A stretch of DNA of 64,000 nt from Hennigella sp045617465. Lineage in GTDB: Bacteria > Bacillota_I > Bacilli_A > Mycoplasmatales > Mycoplasmoidaceae. The notes beneath the pieces are model-generated. The model was given only the letters and a program-made list of their open reading frames with translations. It did no database searches and was not told the DNA's origin. The first letter of the stretch is position 1. Each line of letters opens with the position of its first letter. A program made the translations under genes and the position numbers. Positions 10,808 to 21,189 of this stretch are shown piece by piece. Location of the stretch: positions 1-64,000 of the forward strand of contig JAZLIQ010000004.1 of NCBI GenBank assembly GCA_045617465.1, in the 5' to 3' direction.

Positions 10808-11579
10808 GATCTAAATAGAAGGCAACAATACTTGCTGCTACTGAAGCATTTAATGATTCCACCTCTTTATTTAAAGGAATCTTAATAATAGTGGAGCATT
10901 GGTTAAGAACATTGTTTGGTAAACCTTGTCCTTCATTACCAATCATAAAGCAGTTGTTTGTTTTTTGATGATAGTTAAAGATATCAATTGCTCTATCATT
11001 ATTAGCCATAGCTAATAAGTTAATTTTATTTGTCTTAATAAATTGCAAGAAATAATCAAATGAATTAAACTTTTCTACTTGCATTTTAAAGACATATCCC
11101 ATTGATGATCTAATTACTTCAGGATGATAAATATCACAACAATTTCCTACAAGGAAAATGCCTTTGATATTAAAACCTAAACAGCTTCTAATAACTGCTC
11201 CTAAATTATGAGGGTTTTGTAGGTCATATAAAGCAATATAATTTGCTTTTTTATCATAGATAATTTTGTTCTTTTTAGGACGGAAAACACAGATAATTCC
11301 ATCTGGTGTTTTTAGTCCAGAAACAGAGTTAAAAAGTGATGGTGAACAAAGATTAATTCTATCATTAAACTTATGTAATAATTTCTTGTTTTCCATTAAG
11401 AAATCATTAGTTACAAAGATTGCTTCAATATCTTTAGAATCTATGGATTCTAGAACTGTTAAGAAAATCTTTTTTGTTTCAATAACAGCTAGATTTTCTT
11501 TCCTACGTTGTTTAGAATCGCTTAGTAGTTTCTTTACTCATTTAATAGATTTGTTGGTAAATGAATCAATCTTTTTCAT
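10794..11579 (-). CDS. SpoU/TrmH-family RNA 2'-O-methyltransferase
   Basis: 261 aa. SPOUT fold motifs: LYDLQNPHNLGAVIRSC (motif 1), FMIGNEGQGLPNNV (motif 2) and IPLNKEVESLNASVAASI (motif 3). These enzymes methylate ribose in rRNA or tRNA with SAM. The start at 11579 adds an N-terminal substrate-binding segment and needs one UGA Trp (residue 14). It diverges from the reductase gene at 11603 with only 23 bases between. Confidence 0.9.
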
Positions 11580-11584
11580 ATATT

Positions 11585-11590
11585 TATAAT
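11585..11590 (+). promoter_or_regulatory. -10 box with a very short leader to the reductase gene
   Basis: TATAAT ends 12 bases before the ATG at 11603, so the transcript would start only about 5 bases ahead of the start codon. No Shine-Dalgarno sequence is present. Confidence 0.45.
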
Positions 11591-11602
11591 AATATTATAA
11601 GT

Positions 11603-12511
11603 ATGAAAGTATATGACATAGCAATAATTGGTGGTGGTCCTGGTGGACTTTATGCTCATTATTATGCTAATCAAAAAAAGTTGTCTTCAATTTTAATTGA
11701 AGCAAATAATGAACTTGGTGGTCAACCAACTATTTTATTTCCTATTAAAGCTATTCATGACTATCCTGGATGAGAAAGCATCCAAGCTAGTGAATTAATG
11801 AATGACTTCATTAAGAAAGCTAAATATCCAGATATTGTTTTAAATACGTCTGTTATTAAAATTGAACAAGATAATGATTGTTATCGTTTGGTAACTAACA
11901 AAGAACCAATCTTTTCAAGGTTTGTAATCATTGCTACGGGTGGTGGATTCTTTAAATTCAATAAGATTGCAGGTCTTGAATCTAACAAGATTCACTACGT
12001 AGTAAAAAACTTAAACGATTACAAAAACAAAAAAGTAATCATTGCAGGTGGTGGTGATGCTGCCTTAGACTGGGCATCCGAAATTTTAAAACGTAAACTA
12101 ACTAATGATTTATCAATAGTTCATCGTCGTGATGAATTTAGAGCGGTTAGAACTAAAATAGATTGTCTAAAAGATTACAAATATAAAACTTATATGAACA
12201 AAACTTCTAAGGTTATTGCAAGCAATAAACTTGAAATAACTGATAACAAAACAAATAAAGTAGAAGTTTTACCTTTTGATTATTTAATTGTTCAATATGG
12301 TCAAACATATTCATTGCAAGACAATCAATTATTAAAACCTTTTAACCTTGATTTACAAAATAGAATTAAGGTAAATGAACATGGTAGAACAAACATGGGC
12401 GGCATTTATGCCATTGGTAATGTTGCTAGTTACAATGACAAACCTAGATTAATCCATGTTGCTGTCTCTGATGCAAAGAAAGCAATTGATGATATTTTAA
12501 ATCATGAATAA
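11603..12511 (+). CDS. FAD/NAD(P) oxidoreductase, ferredoxin-NADP reductase/TrxB-like
   Basis: 302 aa. N-terminal FAD-binding GGGPGGLYAHYYA, central NAD(P)-binding IIAGGGDAALDWA with ATGGG, and C-terminal GGIYAIGNVASYNDKPRL. The fold is that of thioredoxin reductase, but the CxxC redox pair expected before the NADP domain is absent, which fits the YumC-type ferredoxin/flavodoxin-NADP reductases. The start at 11603 rather than 11561 is chosen because the dinucleotide-binding fold begins MKVYDIAIIGGG. It overlaps miaA by 8 bases. Confidence 0.85.
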
Positions 12512-13397
12512 GTTAATTGTTATAGTTGGACCAACATCTTCACATAAATCAGCTCTTGCTTTAAAAATAAGCAAGATGCTTAATTATCCTTTAGTGAATG
12601 CTGATGCATTCCAAGTTTATAAAGAACTAAATGCTGGAACAAATAAGATGGATAAAGATACCATTAAAAACACACCGGTTTACTTAATGGATTGCATTTC
12701 CATTTATGATGAATGAAATATTAAAGAATTCCAAACTCAAGCTAAGAAAATCTTAGCCGACATTTATAAAGCTAAACAAATTCCGATTATTGTTGGTGGT
12801 AGCAACCTATATGTTGATGCATTAATTAAAAACTACGATTTATCTTCTAGTTCTAAAAGAACTAATAGTTATGAAGATATGAATAACGAACAACTTCATA
12901 AACTATTAGAAAAATTAGATCTAGCTGAAGCAAAGAAAATTCCAGCCAACAACCGTAAGCGTGTTGTTCGTGCTTTACAAATAATTGATGAAACAGGAAT
13001 GACTAAAACATCTAAAGATGTTCAAAGACAAAAATATTATTATGATTGTTTAGTTATTTATATGGATGTAGAAAGATCTAAACTATATGAAACAATCAAC
13101 AACCGTGTTCTAGAAATGGTTGAACAAGGTTGAAGGCAAGAAGTTGAACAACTAATCAAAAAAGATAAAGATGTTATGAAACTTAATGCTTTAAAAGCAT
13201 TAGGTTATCATGAAGTTTATGAGGCAATTAAAAATAAAACTTCTATTAATACTGATTTAATTGCTCAAAAAACTAGAAGATATGCAAAGAGACAAGTCAC
13301 ATGATGTAAACATCAATATCCTAAATTGTTTTCTTATCATGGATCAATGGATGATGATCTGTTAAGAAAAACAATACAGGAGTTTATTAATGACTAG
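12504..13397 (+). CDS. miaA: tRNA dimethylallyltransferase MiaA
   Basis: 297 aa. It transfers dimethylallyl to A37 of tRNAs reading UNN codons. P-loop VGPTSSHKSALA, where the usual GPTASGKT has His in place of Gly and Ser for Thr, then LVNADAFQVYKELNAGT, IIVGGSNLYVDALI, and NNRKRVVRALQI. With MiaB at 48738 it completes the ms2i6A37 pathway. Overlaps the reductase by 8 bases upstream and the HemW-like gene by 8 bases downstream. Confidence 0.93.
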
Positions 13398-14442
13398 GTC
13401 TCTGTATATCCATATTCCTTTCTGTAAAAAGTTTTGTGCTTATTGTGATTTTGTTAAATGTATTTACAACAAAGATAACGTAGACAAATACATAGATTTA
13501 GTTTTAAAAAAACTAAAAAAACAAAAATATGAAACTATTTATTTAGGTGGAGGAACGCCTAATTATTTAACTGATCAACAACTTGAAAAATTATTAAAAC
13601 CACTTTCAAAATGTTTGTCTAAAAATTATGAGTTTACTATTGAGTGCAATCCTGAATTTGTAACAAATTCACAAGCTAAAATCTTACACAAATACAAGGT
13701 GAATCGTGTTTCATTGGGTGTTCAAACACTTGACCCCGTCTTGCTAAAATCAATGAATCGCGTCAACCATAAATTTATGGTTGCGCAAGCTATAAAGACA
13801 TTGCAAAACAATAAAATCACCAACATTTCTTGTGATTTAATTTATGGTTTTCAAAAACAAACAAATGAATCAATTAAAAACGATATTGATTTTCTAATTG
13901 CTAACAAAGTTAAACATATTTCTTGCTATTCACTAGAAATCAAAGAAAATACAATTTGAGGAAAACAAAATTACAAAGTTAATGGATTAGAAACTGAAGA
14001 TCACTTAAAATTCATTATTGATTATTTGAAACAACTTAACTTTGTTAGATATGAAGTTAGCAATTGAGCTATAAGTTCAAAATATCAATCTAGACATAAT
14101 GTGTCTGTTTGAAAAACAAATGATTGAGCAGCAATTGGTTTAGGTGCTCATGGTATGGAAAACAAAACTTTATATCATTATGAAGGATCTGTTCTTGATT
14201 GAAAATTAGTAAAAGAAAAACTATCAAACTTTGATTTATACTACCAAGTCTTTATGATGGGATTGAGATTAAAAGAAGGATTAGATTTATCTAATCCCCT
14301 ACATAAAAAAGCATATCAATTCTTCAAAAAGAGAACAGATCAAGACTTACTAATTAAAAAGAATAAAAAAAGAATATGATGCAAAAACATTAATTTATTA
14401 GATAATTTTTTAGTTAAATTGAATGAATATGAAAAGAAGTAA
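13390..14442 (+). CDS. HemW-like radical SAM protein
   Basis: 350 aa. Radical SAM cluster motif HIPFCKKFCAYCDF (Cys at spacing C-x3-C-x2-C), SAM-binding GGGTPNYL, and CNPE, with the family's ISCDLIYGF. HemW is a heme chaperone elsewhere, descended from coproporphyrinogen dehydrogenase-like proteins. No heme pathway is visible here and mollicutes generally lack one, so the substrate is unclear. It reads through multiple UGA codons and overlaps the following lipoprotein gene by 20 bases. Confidence 0.85.
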
Positions 14443-15097
14443 ATTATTATTAGCAACTCCATGCGTAGCTTTAGCTACAATAACACCAGTTTGTGCTTGT
14501 TCACAAACAACTGAAGCTCAAAATATAGTTGATGCTATTTTTGGACCGTTAGACATTAAGGCTAATGAAATCAGTTCTTTTGAAACAGAACTTAAAAAAT
14601 TAAGTTCTGAAGAGCTAAATAATGAGTTGGTGTATGATTTATTTGCACTAGCACCTCTTGCTGCAGGGAGTGGTGCTGATTTTGTTGTAACAATGAAAGA
14701 TCTTTATAAAAATGAAACAATTGGTTTACAAACAAATATTACAAAAAAATCATTGTCTTTTGACAAAGACAAACGACTTGTTGCTACATTCCTGGGTTAT
14801 GTAAGTTTTGTTTTTTTAAAGGACTACACAGAAAGTGATAGAAAATTTAAAACTAACGATTACATTATGTTAACATTTGATATGGTTGATCTACCAGTAG
14901 GTATTGATGAAACAACTTGTTCCCTTATTTATAAAGATAATCTGGAAAATATAGAAACTTGTATTGGTTTCATTAAAATGCGTTGAGAAGATGGAAAAGA
15001 GGAACATATGGTCCCAATTGAGAGTATTAATTTATCCGAAATAATTGGAGAAATAACAATCCCTCACAATAGCAAAAATTGAACAAAGACAGCTTAA
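14423..15097 (+). CDS. lipoprotein
   Basis: 224 aa. Signal peptide with lipobox VCAC, predicted lipidated Cys26. ATG at 14429 (two codons later) is an equally possible start. The start lies within the end of the HemW-like gene, an unusual place for a lipoprotein, suggesting read-through expression from that operon. A late segment, DGKEEHMVPIESINLSEI, faintly recalls DGKSWKLSYVNLESIEL in the lipoprotein at 609. No domain is recognised. A hairpin terminator begins inside its stop region. Confidence 0.78.
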
Positions 15098-15109
15098 AGC
15101 TGTTTTTTT
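15089..15109 (+). terminator. intrinsic terminator
   Basis: 6-bp stem ACAGCT/AGCTGT, 3-base loop TAA (the stop codon itself), then seven T residues. Ends the miaA-hemW-lipoprotein run. Confidence 0.75.
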
Positions 15110-15147
15110 ATTAACTAATATAAAAATTTATACATAAATTTTTATAT

Positions 15148-15153
15148 TATAAT
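15148..15153 (+). promoter_or_regulatory. -10 box for a leaderless tsaB transcript
   Basis: TATAAT ends 8 bases before the ATG at 15162, so initiation about 7 bases downstream would fall at the start codon. No Shine-Dalgarno sequence can fit between. Confidence 0.5.
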
Positions 15154-15161
15154 TGTTCAGT

Positions 15162-15737
15162 ATGAGAAAAAACTGTACACTCTTTATAGATACAACAAAT
15201 AATTACTGTTACATTGCAGTAAGTTTTAGTTGTCGTATCTTAAAGAAAGCAAAACTTCCAGTAAACAAGAACGTAACAGATGTTATAGTTCCTTGTTTAT
15301 TTGATACATTAAAACAAGCAAGGATAAAACCTCGTGATTTAACTCATATTGTTTTAAACATTGGACCAGGAAGTTTTACAGGTGATAAAGTTGGTGTAGC
15401 TGTAGCCAAAGCATGAAAAATCTTTGACCCTAGAATTGAAATTATGACAATCAATAGTTTGTTACTACAAACTAAAGATGGTAATGCTATTAGTGTTATA
15501 GATGCTAAAAGTAACAAACTATATCTAGCTATCTACAAGAACGAAAAAGAAATTGTAGCACCAACTTTAATTGAAGCAAAAGACTTATCTAAGTACAGAA
15601 AAAAATATCGTTCATTGCCATTAGTTAAAGATCAAACTAATAGCATGTATGATAACTTCTTAAAACATACTAAGAGCTTTAAGAAAGTACAAGATATAGA
15701 ATATCTTGAACCACTATATTTAAAAAATCCTGTTTAA
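15162..15737 (+). CDS. tsaB: tRNA threonylcarbamoyladenosine biosynthesis protein TsaB
   Basis: 191 aa. N-terminal LFIDTTNNYCYIAVS and the hallmark NIGPGSFTGDKVGVAVAKAW match the TsaB/YeaZ family, a partner of TsaD and TsaE in making t6A37 on ANN-decoding tRNAs. The ATG at 15162 begins the conserved fold; a TTG three codons earlier is less likely because the -10 box overlaps it. One UGA Trp at the conserved AKAW. It is followed by tyrS after 29 bases. Confidence 0.9.
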
Positions 15738-15766
15738 TAATATATATAATTTACGAAGTAAAAAAT

Positions 15767-17005
15767 ATGAATCTAATTAAAGATTTAAAAGATAGAGGCA
15801 TTATTAACAATGTCTCTGACGAAAAGAAATTGCAAGAAGCAATTGATCAAAAGCTAGGTGTCTATATTGGTTTTGACCCAAGCTTTAAGTCTTTGCATCT
15901 TGGCAATTACATTATGATTCATTTACTTAATAAGTTTGCTCAAGCAGGATTACCTACATTTGCAGTGCTAGGCGGAGCAACAGGTAGGATTGGTGATCCT
16001 TCTGGTAAGAAGGCAGAACGTACATTACTTGATTTAAAAGTATTGGATGCAAACATTGAAGCGGTAAGTAACCAACTAAAAAAATTAGCTCATGTTAAAG
16101 AAGTTATTAACAACTATGACATTTACAAAAATATTAGTTTGTTTAACTTCTTAAGAAATGTCGGAAAATTAATCAACGTTAACTACTTGCTAGAAAAAGA
16201 CATCATTAAATCAAGACTAGAATCTGGAATCAGCTTTGCTGAATTCAGTTACAACCTTATTCAAGGTTATGACTTTGTTTGACTATACAACTACAAAGGC
16301 GTAGCAATTCAGTGTGGTGGTTCAGATCAATGAGGAAACATTACTACTGGTCTTGAAATGATTAGAAAAGTTAATGGTGAAAAAGCAAAAGCTGTTGCTT
16401 TAACAATTAACTTATTAACTAAATCTGATGGAACTAAGTTTGGAAAATCTGAAAAAGGTGCAATTTACCTTGACCCATCAATTACTAGTCCATATGAAAT
16501 GTACCAATTCTTTTTAAATCAAGCTGATGCAGATTTAAACAAGATGTTTAATTTCTTCTCAGATCTATCTTTAGATGAAATTAAAAAATTATTAGAAAAA
16601 CATAACCAAAACAAAGGGGCAAGACTTGGACAAAAAACTCTTGCTCAAGAAATCATAACTAAAATTCATGGCAAAGATGCATATGATCAATGTTTAAAAA
16701 TATCTGATGCATTATTCTATGGTAAGTTTGATCAATTAACACTTGATGAATTAGATATTTGTGCTAAACAATTTAATCTCTTCAAGATTAATCAAGAAAT
16801 GAATCTTGTAGATTTCTTAATTGAAAACAAGATTGTTCAATCTAAACGCGTCTTTAGAGAACTACTACAAGCTAAAACATTAACTGTTAATAATGCTGTG
16901 GTTGACAAAGAAGATTTTAAGTTAACAAACAAATTAACATACTTTGATAAATACACTATCATTAAGAAAGGAAAGAAAAACTATTTCATTTTAACATGAA
17001 AATAG
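15767..17005 (+). CDS. tyrS: tyrosyl-tRNA synthetase
   Basis: 412 aa. Class Ib synthetase: GFDPSFKSLHLGNY contains the HIGH-equivalent HLGN, GGATGRIGDPSGK follows, then QCGGSDQWGN and the KMSKS-equivalent SDGTKFGKS (KFGKS). The C-terminal S4-type RNA-binding domain starts near NLVDFLIENKIVQSKRVFRELLQ. Four UGA or UGG Trp codons lie at conserved sites; the last codons after a UGA are K then TAG. The ffh gene follows after 14 bases with its own Shine-Dalgarno. Confidence 0.96.
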
Positions 17006-17019
17006 TTTAAAGGAGCAAA

Positions 17020-18390
17020 ATGGCTAATATCTTTAAGTCCATGCTTTCTGGCATCATTGCTAGAAACATGAAAAAGAAATTAACTAGCTGGACCATCACT
17101 GAAGAAGATGTTACAGAAGTATTAAAGCAAATACGTATTGCTCTTTTGGATGCTGACGTTAATTTATTAGTTGTTAAAAACTTTATCAAGGCTGTAAGAG
17201 AAAAAGCTGTTGGCTATGTAATGGAAAAAGGTCAAGAGGCTGATAAAGTTTTATTAAATATTGTAAAAGAAGAATTGGTATCAATTCTTGGACAACACCA
17301 AGCTTCATTAAAAACAGATCAAGCACAAACAAGAATTATGTTTGTTGGTCTTAACGGTGCTGGTAAAACAACAACTGTTGCTAAGGTAGCTAACTGATTA
17401 AAAGCAAAAGGCAACTTTAAACCAATGTTGGTTGCTCTAGACGTTTATCGTCCTGCTGCTATTGATCAACTAGATCAACTTGCACAAAAACTTAATGTGT
17501 CTTGCTACAAAGAAACAGGTAGCAAAGATGTTATCGGTATTGCTCAACACGCTTTAGCTGAAGCTGAAAAGAATAATAACAACGTATTGTTATTCGATAC
17601 TGCTGGTCGTTTACAAACTAATGTTGAACTAATGAATGAATTAAAAAACATTAAGAAAGCTGTTAAGCCACAAGAAATTCTTTTGGTTGTTGATGCTATG
17701 GCTGGTCAAGACATCATTAATGTTGCAAAGCAATTCCATGAAACATTAAACCTAACAGGTTTAGTAATTACTAAACTTGATTCAGAAGCAAGGGCTGGTG
17801 CTGTTTTATCAATTACTAACTTGTTAAACATTCCTGTTAAGTTTACTGGAACAGGTGAAGCTATTGGTTCATTAGATATCTTCTATCCAGAAAGAATGGC
17901 AGACCAAATTCTTGGTCTAGGAGACATTATGTCTCTTGCTGAAAAAGCTGCTGATAGAATTGATGAAGATGCAACTAAGAAAACATTTACAAGAATGTTG
18001 TCTGGTAAATTTGACTTAGAGGACTTACTAAGACAAATGGAACAAATTAGTAAACTCGGTTCATTAGGTGGTATTATGAAAATGCTTCCAGGTGATTTGG
18101 CTAACAAAGTTAGTGAGGGACAAATCTCTGACGCTGAACAAAAAATGGCAGTTTGAAGAATCCTAATGTCTTCAATGACAAAGAAGGAACGTCGTAATCC
18201 TGCTTTATTTAAAAAACAACCAAGTCGTAAAGCAAGGGTTATTCAAGGTTCAGGTAGAAAGAATGATGAACTAAACAAAATGCTTTCTCAATGAGAAAAA
18301 GCAAAAGTTAAAATGGATGAATTAGGACGAAAGATTAAGTCTGGTAAAAATCCATTAATGGATTTAATGAAAGGTGGTGGCATGAGATAA
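17020..18390 (+). CDS. ffh: signal recognition particle protein Ffh
   Basis: 456 aa GTPase that binds signal peptides and 4.5S RNA and targets nascent membrane proteins to FtsY/SecYEG. N domain at about 1-100, G domain with GLNGAGKTTT (G1), ALDVYRPAAIDQL, DTAGR (G3) and TKLDSEARAG (G4), and a Met-rich M domain with GGIMKMLPG and the RNA-binding SSMTKKERRNP. AGGAG lies 6 bases before the ATG. Its stop overlaps the next ATG (TAATG). Confidence 0.96.
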
Positions 18391-18698
18391 TGGACTTTGG
18401 TAAATATCTTCCCGAATATTTAATTGTTAAGAATGTCTTTAATCTAGATAACTCAACAACACACCGTTACTTTATTTCACGTTGTCAAGACCTAAATACT
18501 AAATTCTTTAGTCATGACAAGATTAAATCTTGACACCCACTAATTGTTAAAGATGGTAATAACTTCTATTACTTTAAAGGTTTAAAGAAACAAGACTTCA
18601 TGTTAGCATCGTTCTGCTTAAACAACGAAAACTTTGATCAAACTTATAACAACAATATCTTAGAAAACTACTTTAACAAAAATTCATTCGAAATATAA
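18390..18698 (+). CDS. small hypothetical protein downstream of ffh
   Basis: 102 aa with one UGA Trp (residue 49), so standard-code gene finding would miss it. It starts in a TAATG overlap with the ffh stop and ends just before a strong terminator, which supports it as a real last gene of the tyrS-ffh operon. The composition is aromatic and asparagine-rich (YLPEYLIVKNVFNLDN, NNFYYFKGLKK), with no signal or membrane segment. I do not recognise the family. Confidence 0.65.
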
Positions 18699-18700
18699 AA

Positions 18701-18728
18701 AACTGCTACTTTGTAGCAGTTGTTTTTT
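18701..18728. terminator. bidirectional intrinsic terminator
   Basis: 9-bp perfect stem AACTGCTAC/GTAGCAGTT with loop TTT followed by a G and T-run. The TAG stop of the converging membrane protein gene lies inside the stem. Confidence 0.8.
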
Positions 18729-19422
18729 TGTTTTTAAAGATATTAATCTTTTTATTTCCTAATCATAGCAATCAACACAATAGGAAGGCAATACCTAAGA
18801 AGATTGCAAGAACAATAGGGATTAAGTCTACATTTCCATTAACTATTGTTAAAAATCCATATCAGTCGTGTTTTGCCTGACTTCCCATTAATGGAATGAA
18901 TTGATAGAAAATATCTAGTGTATAAAACACTTCGTATAATCCAGTAAAGATTAAACTATATCAATTATTACCGAAGGTAGTGTCATCACTATGTTCAAAT
19001 AATAAGAAGGAAACAATTCCTGCTAATGGATTAAGCAAGTGAAAGATTAAATTAGATCCAGTAAACAAGAATGAAGCTGGCATAGCATCTGGATCTATAC
19101 TCATAGCCATAGTTGGAGTTAAAAAGAAAATAACAACCAACATTGTTAATGTTGTTGTACTAGCGGCACACATCTTTAGTACATTTACTCAATTTGGTAT
19201 TTTCTTTATTGCGCCTACAAGTAATTGCGCTTGATAGATTACATATATTGCACTCGCAATACATAAGAAAAAATTACTTAGTGTTGTGTAATAGATTAAC
19301 ATCATTCAATAATCAACACCTTGCCTTTGACAATCAATCACAGCAATACCTGACCCAATTATTGTTAAAGCAACAATTAAGGCATTAAGACATAAAGATG
19401 TAATAACTTTCGTTTTATTCAT
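18706..19422 (-). CDS. polytopic membrane protein of unknown function
   Basis: 238 aa with six or more UGA Trp codons. About six hydrophobic segments: residues 8-28 (CLNALIVALTIIGSGI), 43-65, the TLTMLVVIFFLTPTMAM region, HLLNPLAGIVSFLLF, and two near the C-terminus ending in a lysine-rich tail. The pattern of SNFF followed by a HLLNP segment recalls the Pr6Pr family of membrane proteins, but that link is weak. It stands alone between a terminator and the tRNA cluster. Confidence 0.75.
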
Positions 19423-19445
19423 ACTTGTTATTATATAAAATAAAA

Positions 19446-19471
19446 AAATATAGGTAAATCAACCTATATTT
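19446..19471 (-). terminator. intrinsic terminator of the Asn-Glu-Val tRNA unit
   Basis: 10-bp stem (19446-19455 with 19462-19471) around a 6-base loop. On the minus strand it is followed by a T-run, placing it 6 bases past the tRNA-Val 3' end. Confidence 0.7.
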
Positions 19472-19476
19472 TAACA

Positions 19477-19552
19477 TGGTGCGGTGTGAGAGGATCGAAC
19501 TCCCGACCCTATGCTTGTAAGGCATATGCTCTCCCGGCTGAGCTAACACCGC
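19477..19552 (-). tRNA. tRNA-Val (TAC)
   Basis: Acceptor GCGGTGT pairs with ACACCGC. The anticodon stem TATGC/GCATA encloses loop CTTACAA with anticodon TAC. CCA is encoded. Last of a three-tRNA minus-strand unit. Confidence 0.93.
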
Positions 19553-19554
19553 AA

Positions 19555-19631
19555 TGGTGACCTGTACGGGATTCAAACCCATGAATGCACGCGTGAAAGG
19601 CGTGTGTGTTAAGTCACTTCACCAACAGGCC
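19555..19631 (-). tRNA. tRNA-Glu (TTC)
   Basis: Acceptor GGCCTGT pairs with ACAGGTC (one G-U pair), anticodon loop CTTTCAC with anticodon TTC in a CACGC/GCGTG stem, and encoded CCA. Two bases separate it from tRNA-Val. Confidence 0.92.
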
Positions 19632-19637
19632 ATAATA

Positions 19638-19712
19638 TGGCGGCCACCACAGGGTTCGAACCTGCGACCAACCGGTTAACAGCCGGTTGCTCTACCACTG
19701 AGCTAGGTGGCC
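19638..19712 (-). tRNA. tRNA-Asn (GTT)
   Basis: Acceptor GGCCACC pairs with GGTGGCC, anticodon loop CTGTTAA with anticodon GTT in an ACCGG/CCGGT stem, T-loop GGTTCGAACCC and encoded CCA. Confidence 0.93.
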
Positions 19713-19780
19713 ACATACTTATTTAATAATACCATAAGATTATAAATATTATTCATTTATTTTTTGTAAAATATTAATGT

Positions 19781-20020
19781 ATGAAAGAAAAAATTTTAAG
19801 CATCATTAAGGACGTTGCTAACAAGCAAAAAATCAATATAAATTTATCAGAACAAAGTCTAGCTGTAGACTTTAAACAGCTAGGTATTGATTCTATCAAT
19901 GTGCTTGGAATTATCGTAGCAATTGAAGAGAAAGTTGGTTTTAGATTAGATGACAAAGAACTAATGAATATTAAAACCATTAATCAATTAATTGCTGCTT
20001 TCGAAGCAAAACAAAAATAA
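19781..20020 (+). CDS. acpP: acyl carrier protein
   Basis: 79 aa, normal ACP length. The phosphopantetheine attachment site is LGIDSINVLG, with the modified Ser in DSI (usually DSL). Helix II then reads IIVAIEEKVGFRLDDKE. ACP carries acyl groups for phospholipid synthesis; mycoplasmas keep it despite lacking fatty acid synthesis. A TAAAAT -10-like box 8 bases upstream and no Shine-Dalgarno suggest a leaderless message. A terminator follows at once. Confidence 0.92.
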   Translation: MKEKILSIIKDVANKQKININLSEQSLAVDFKQLGIDSINVLGIIVAIEEKVGFRLDDKELMNIKTINQLIAAFEAKQK

Positions 20021-20036
20021 GGTTAAACCTTATTTT
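20014..20036 (+). terminator. intrinsic terminator
   Basis: 9-bp stem AAAATAAGG/CCTTATTTT with loop TTAAA, followed by T residues. It also borders the end of the converging small gene. Confidence 0.78.
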
Positions 20037-20255
20037 TTATTTAATGTTGTTTCGTTTAAGGATTTCTTTTATATTCTTTACATCCTGCTCTAACGGGATA
20101 AATCTATTATTAATGAAATCATCCCAAATCTTAGTAAATCATTTGGGTGGAGTTTCATCATCATAAGGACCAGACACTTTTATTTTGTGTGTCTTTTTAA
20201 ATTCTGGTGAAGATTTTTCAATTTCATTAATTGTCATAGCAACCGTCTTATTCAT
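20037..20255 (-). CDS. small hypothetical protein after ruvB
   Basis: 72 aa, hidden from standard-code translation by a UGA Trp at residue 39 (a UGG Trp follows at 44). It starts one base after the ruvB stop and shares its transcription unit, with a Shine-Dalgarno-like AGGAG at about 20264-20268, inside the end of ruvB. Charged and soluble; C-terminal half helical (PLEQDVKNIKEILKRNN). No family recognised. Confidence 0.65.
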
Positions 20256-20256
20256 A

Positions 20257-21189
20257 TTATATACTCCTAATTTTTTGAATAATTGCTAAACCTTCAGATA
20301 AAATCTTCCTTCCGTGCGATGTTTTAGAAACATATTTATTTTTAAATAAATAAGGTTCAATTTTTTCTTCAATAAATTGAATTTCAAAATCTGTCATTTG
20401 ACTTAACGTTTTAATACCGATGATGCCAGTTGAGTTATGAAAACACATTAAATACTTAATATCATTTTTATTCAAACCATTCTCATAAATTCCAATTTGT
20501 TTGAATATTTGCTTAATACTAATTGTTTTATCAATTGTTTTAAAATCAAAAACCCTTGATAAGATAGTTAATGCATTTCTTGGAATTCCTTTAGAGTTCT
20601 TAGCTATAGCTAAAATTTCTTTTTCATCTAATTCGATGTTAGTCTTCTTCATTGCATTAGAGATAATGGTTTGAATTTCATCCAAACTATAATCTTCAAA
20701 ATAGAATTGAATTCCAAACCTTTCTTCCAATGGTTTTGGAATCTTAGCTAGTGATGTTGTTGCTCCAATCAAAGTAAACTTAGGAACTTTAATTCTAGTC
20801 GTTTTAGCATTGAAGTCTTTACCTATGGTAATATCCATTGAAAAATCTTCCATTAATGAATAAAGCAATTCAAAACACGCTTTATTTATTCCATGAATCT
20901 CATCAATGAACACAACATCATTATCATGAATACTTAAAGCAAAATTATAAACATCAAGATTCTTTTGTATAGTTGATCCTTGCAGAATTTTAATATTTGA
21001 TTTTTGCTCTTTAGCAATAATAAAAGCAAGGGATGTCTTACCAGTCCCTGGTAATCCATAAAATAAACAATGATCTAATGGCTCATTATTTATACTACTT
21101 GCTTTTAAATATGTTTTTAGGTTTTGCTTTAAAGTTTGCTTTCCAACAAACTCTTTTAGACTACTAGGCCTTAGGGACTGAAGCTTCAT
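20257..21189 (-). CDS. ruvB: Holliday junction branch migration ATPase RuvB
   Basis: 310 aa. AAA+ motor with Walker A GLPGTGKTSLA, Walker B VVFIDEIHGI, sensor 1 LIGATTS, and arginine-containing GIPRNALTIL followed by the winged-helix end (SHGRKILSEGL, where RuvB usually has T.RGR). It drives branch migration with RuvA. Slightly short for the family because the N-terminal extension is reduced. It overlaps ruvA by 26 bases. Confidence 0.94.
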   Translation of the reverse strand: MKLQSLRPSSLKEFVGKQTLKQNLKTYLKASSINNEPLDHCLFYGLPGTGKTSLAFIIAKEQKSNIKILQGSTIQKNLDVYNFALSIHDNDVVFIDEIHGINKACFELLYSLMEDFSMDITIGKDFNAKTTRIKVPKFTLIGATTSLAKIPKPLEERFGIQFYFEDYSLDEIQTIISNAMKKTNIELDEKEILAIAKNSKGIPRNALTILSRVFDFKTIDKTISIKQIFKQIGIYENGLNKNDIKYLMCFHNSTGIIGIKTLSQMTDFEIQFIEEKIEPYLFKNKYVSKTSHGRKILSEGLAIIQKIRSI

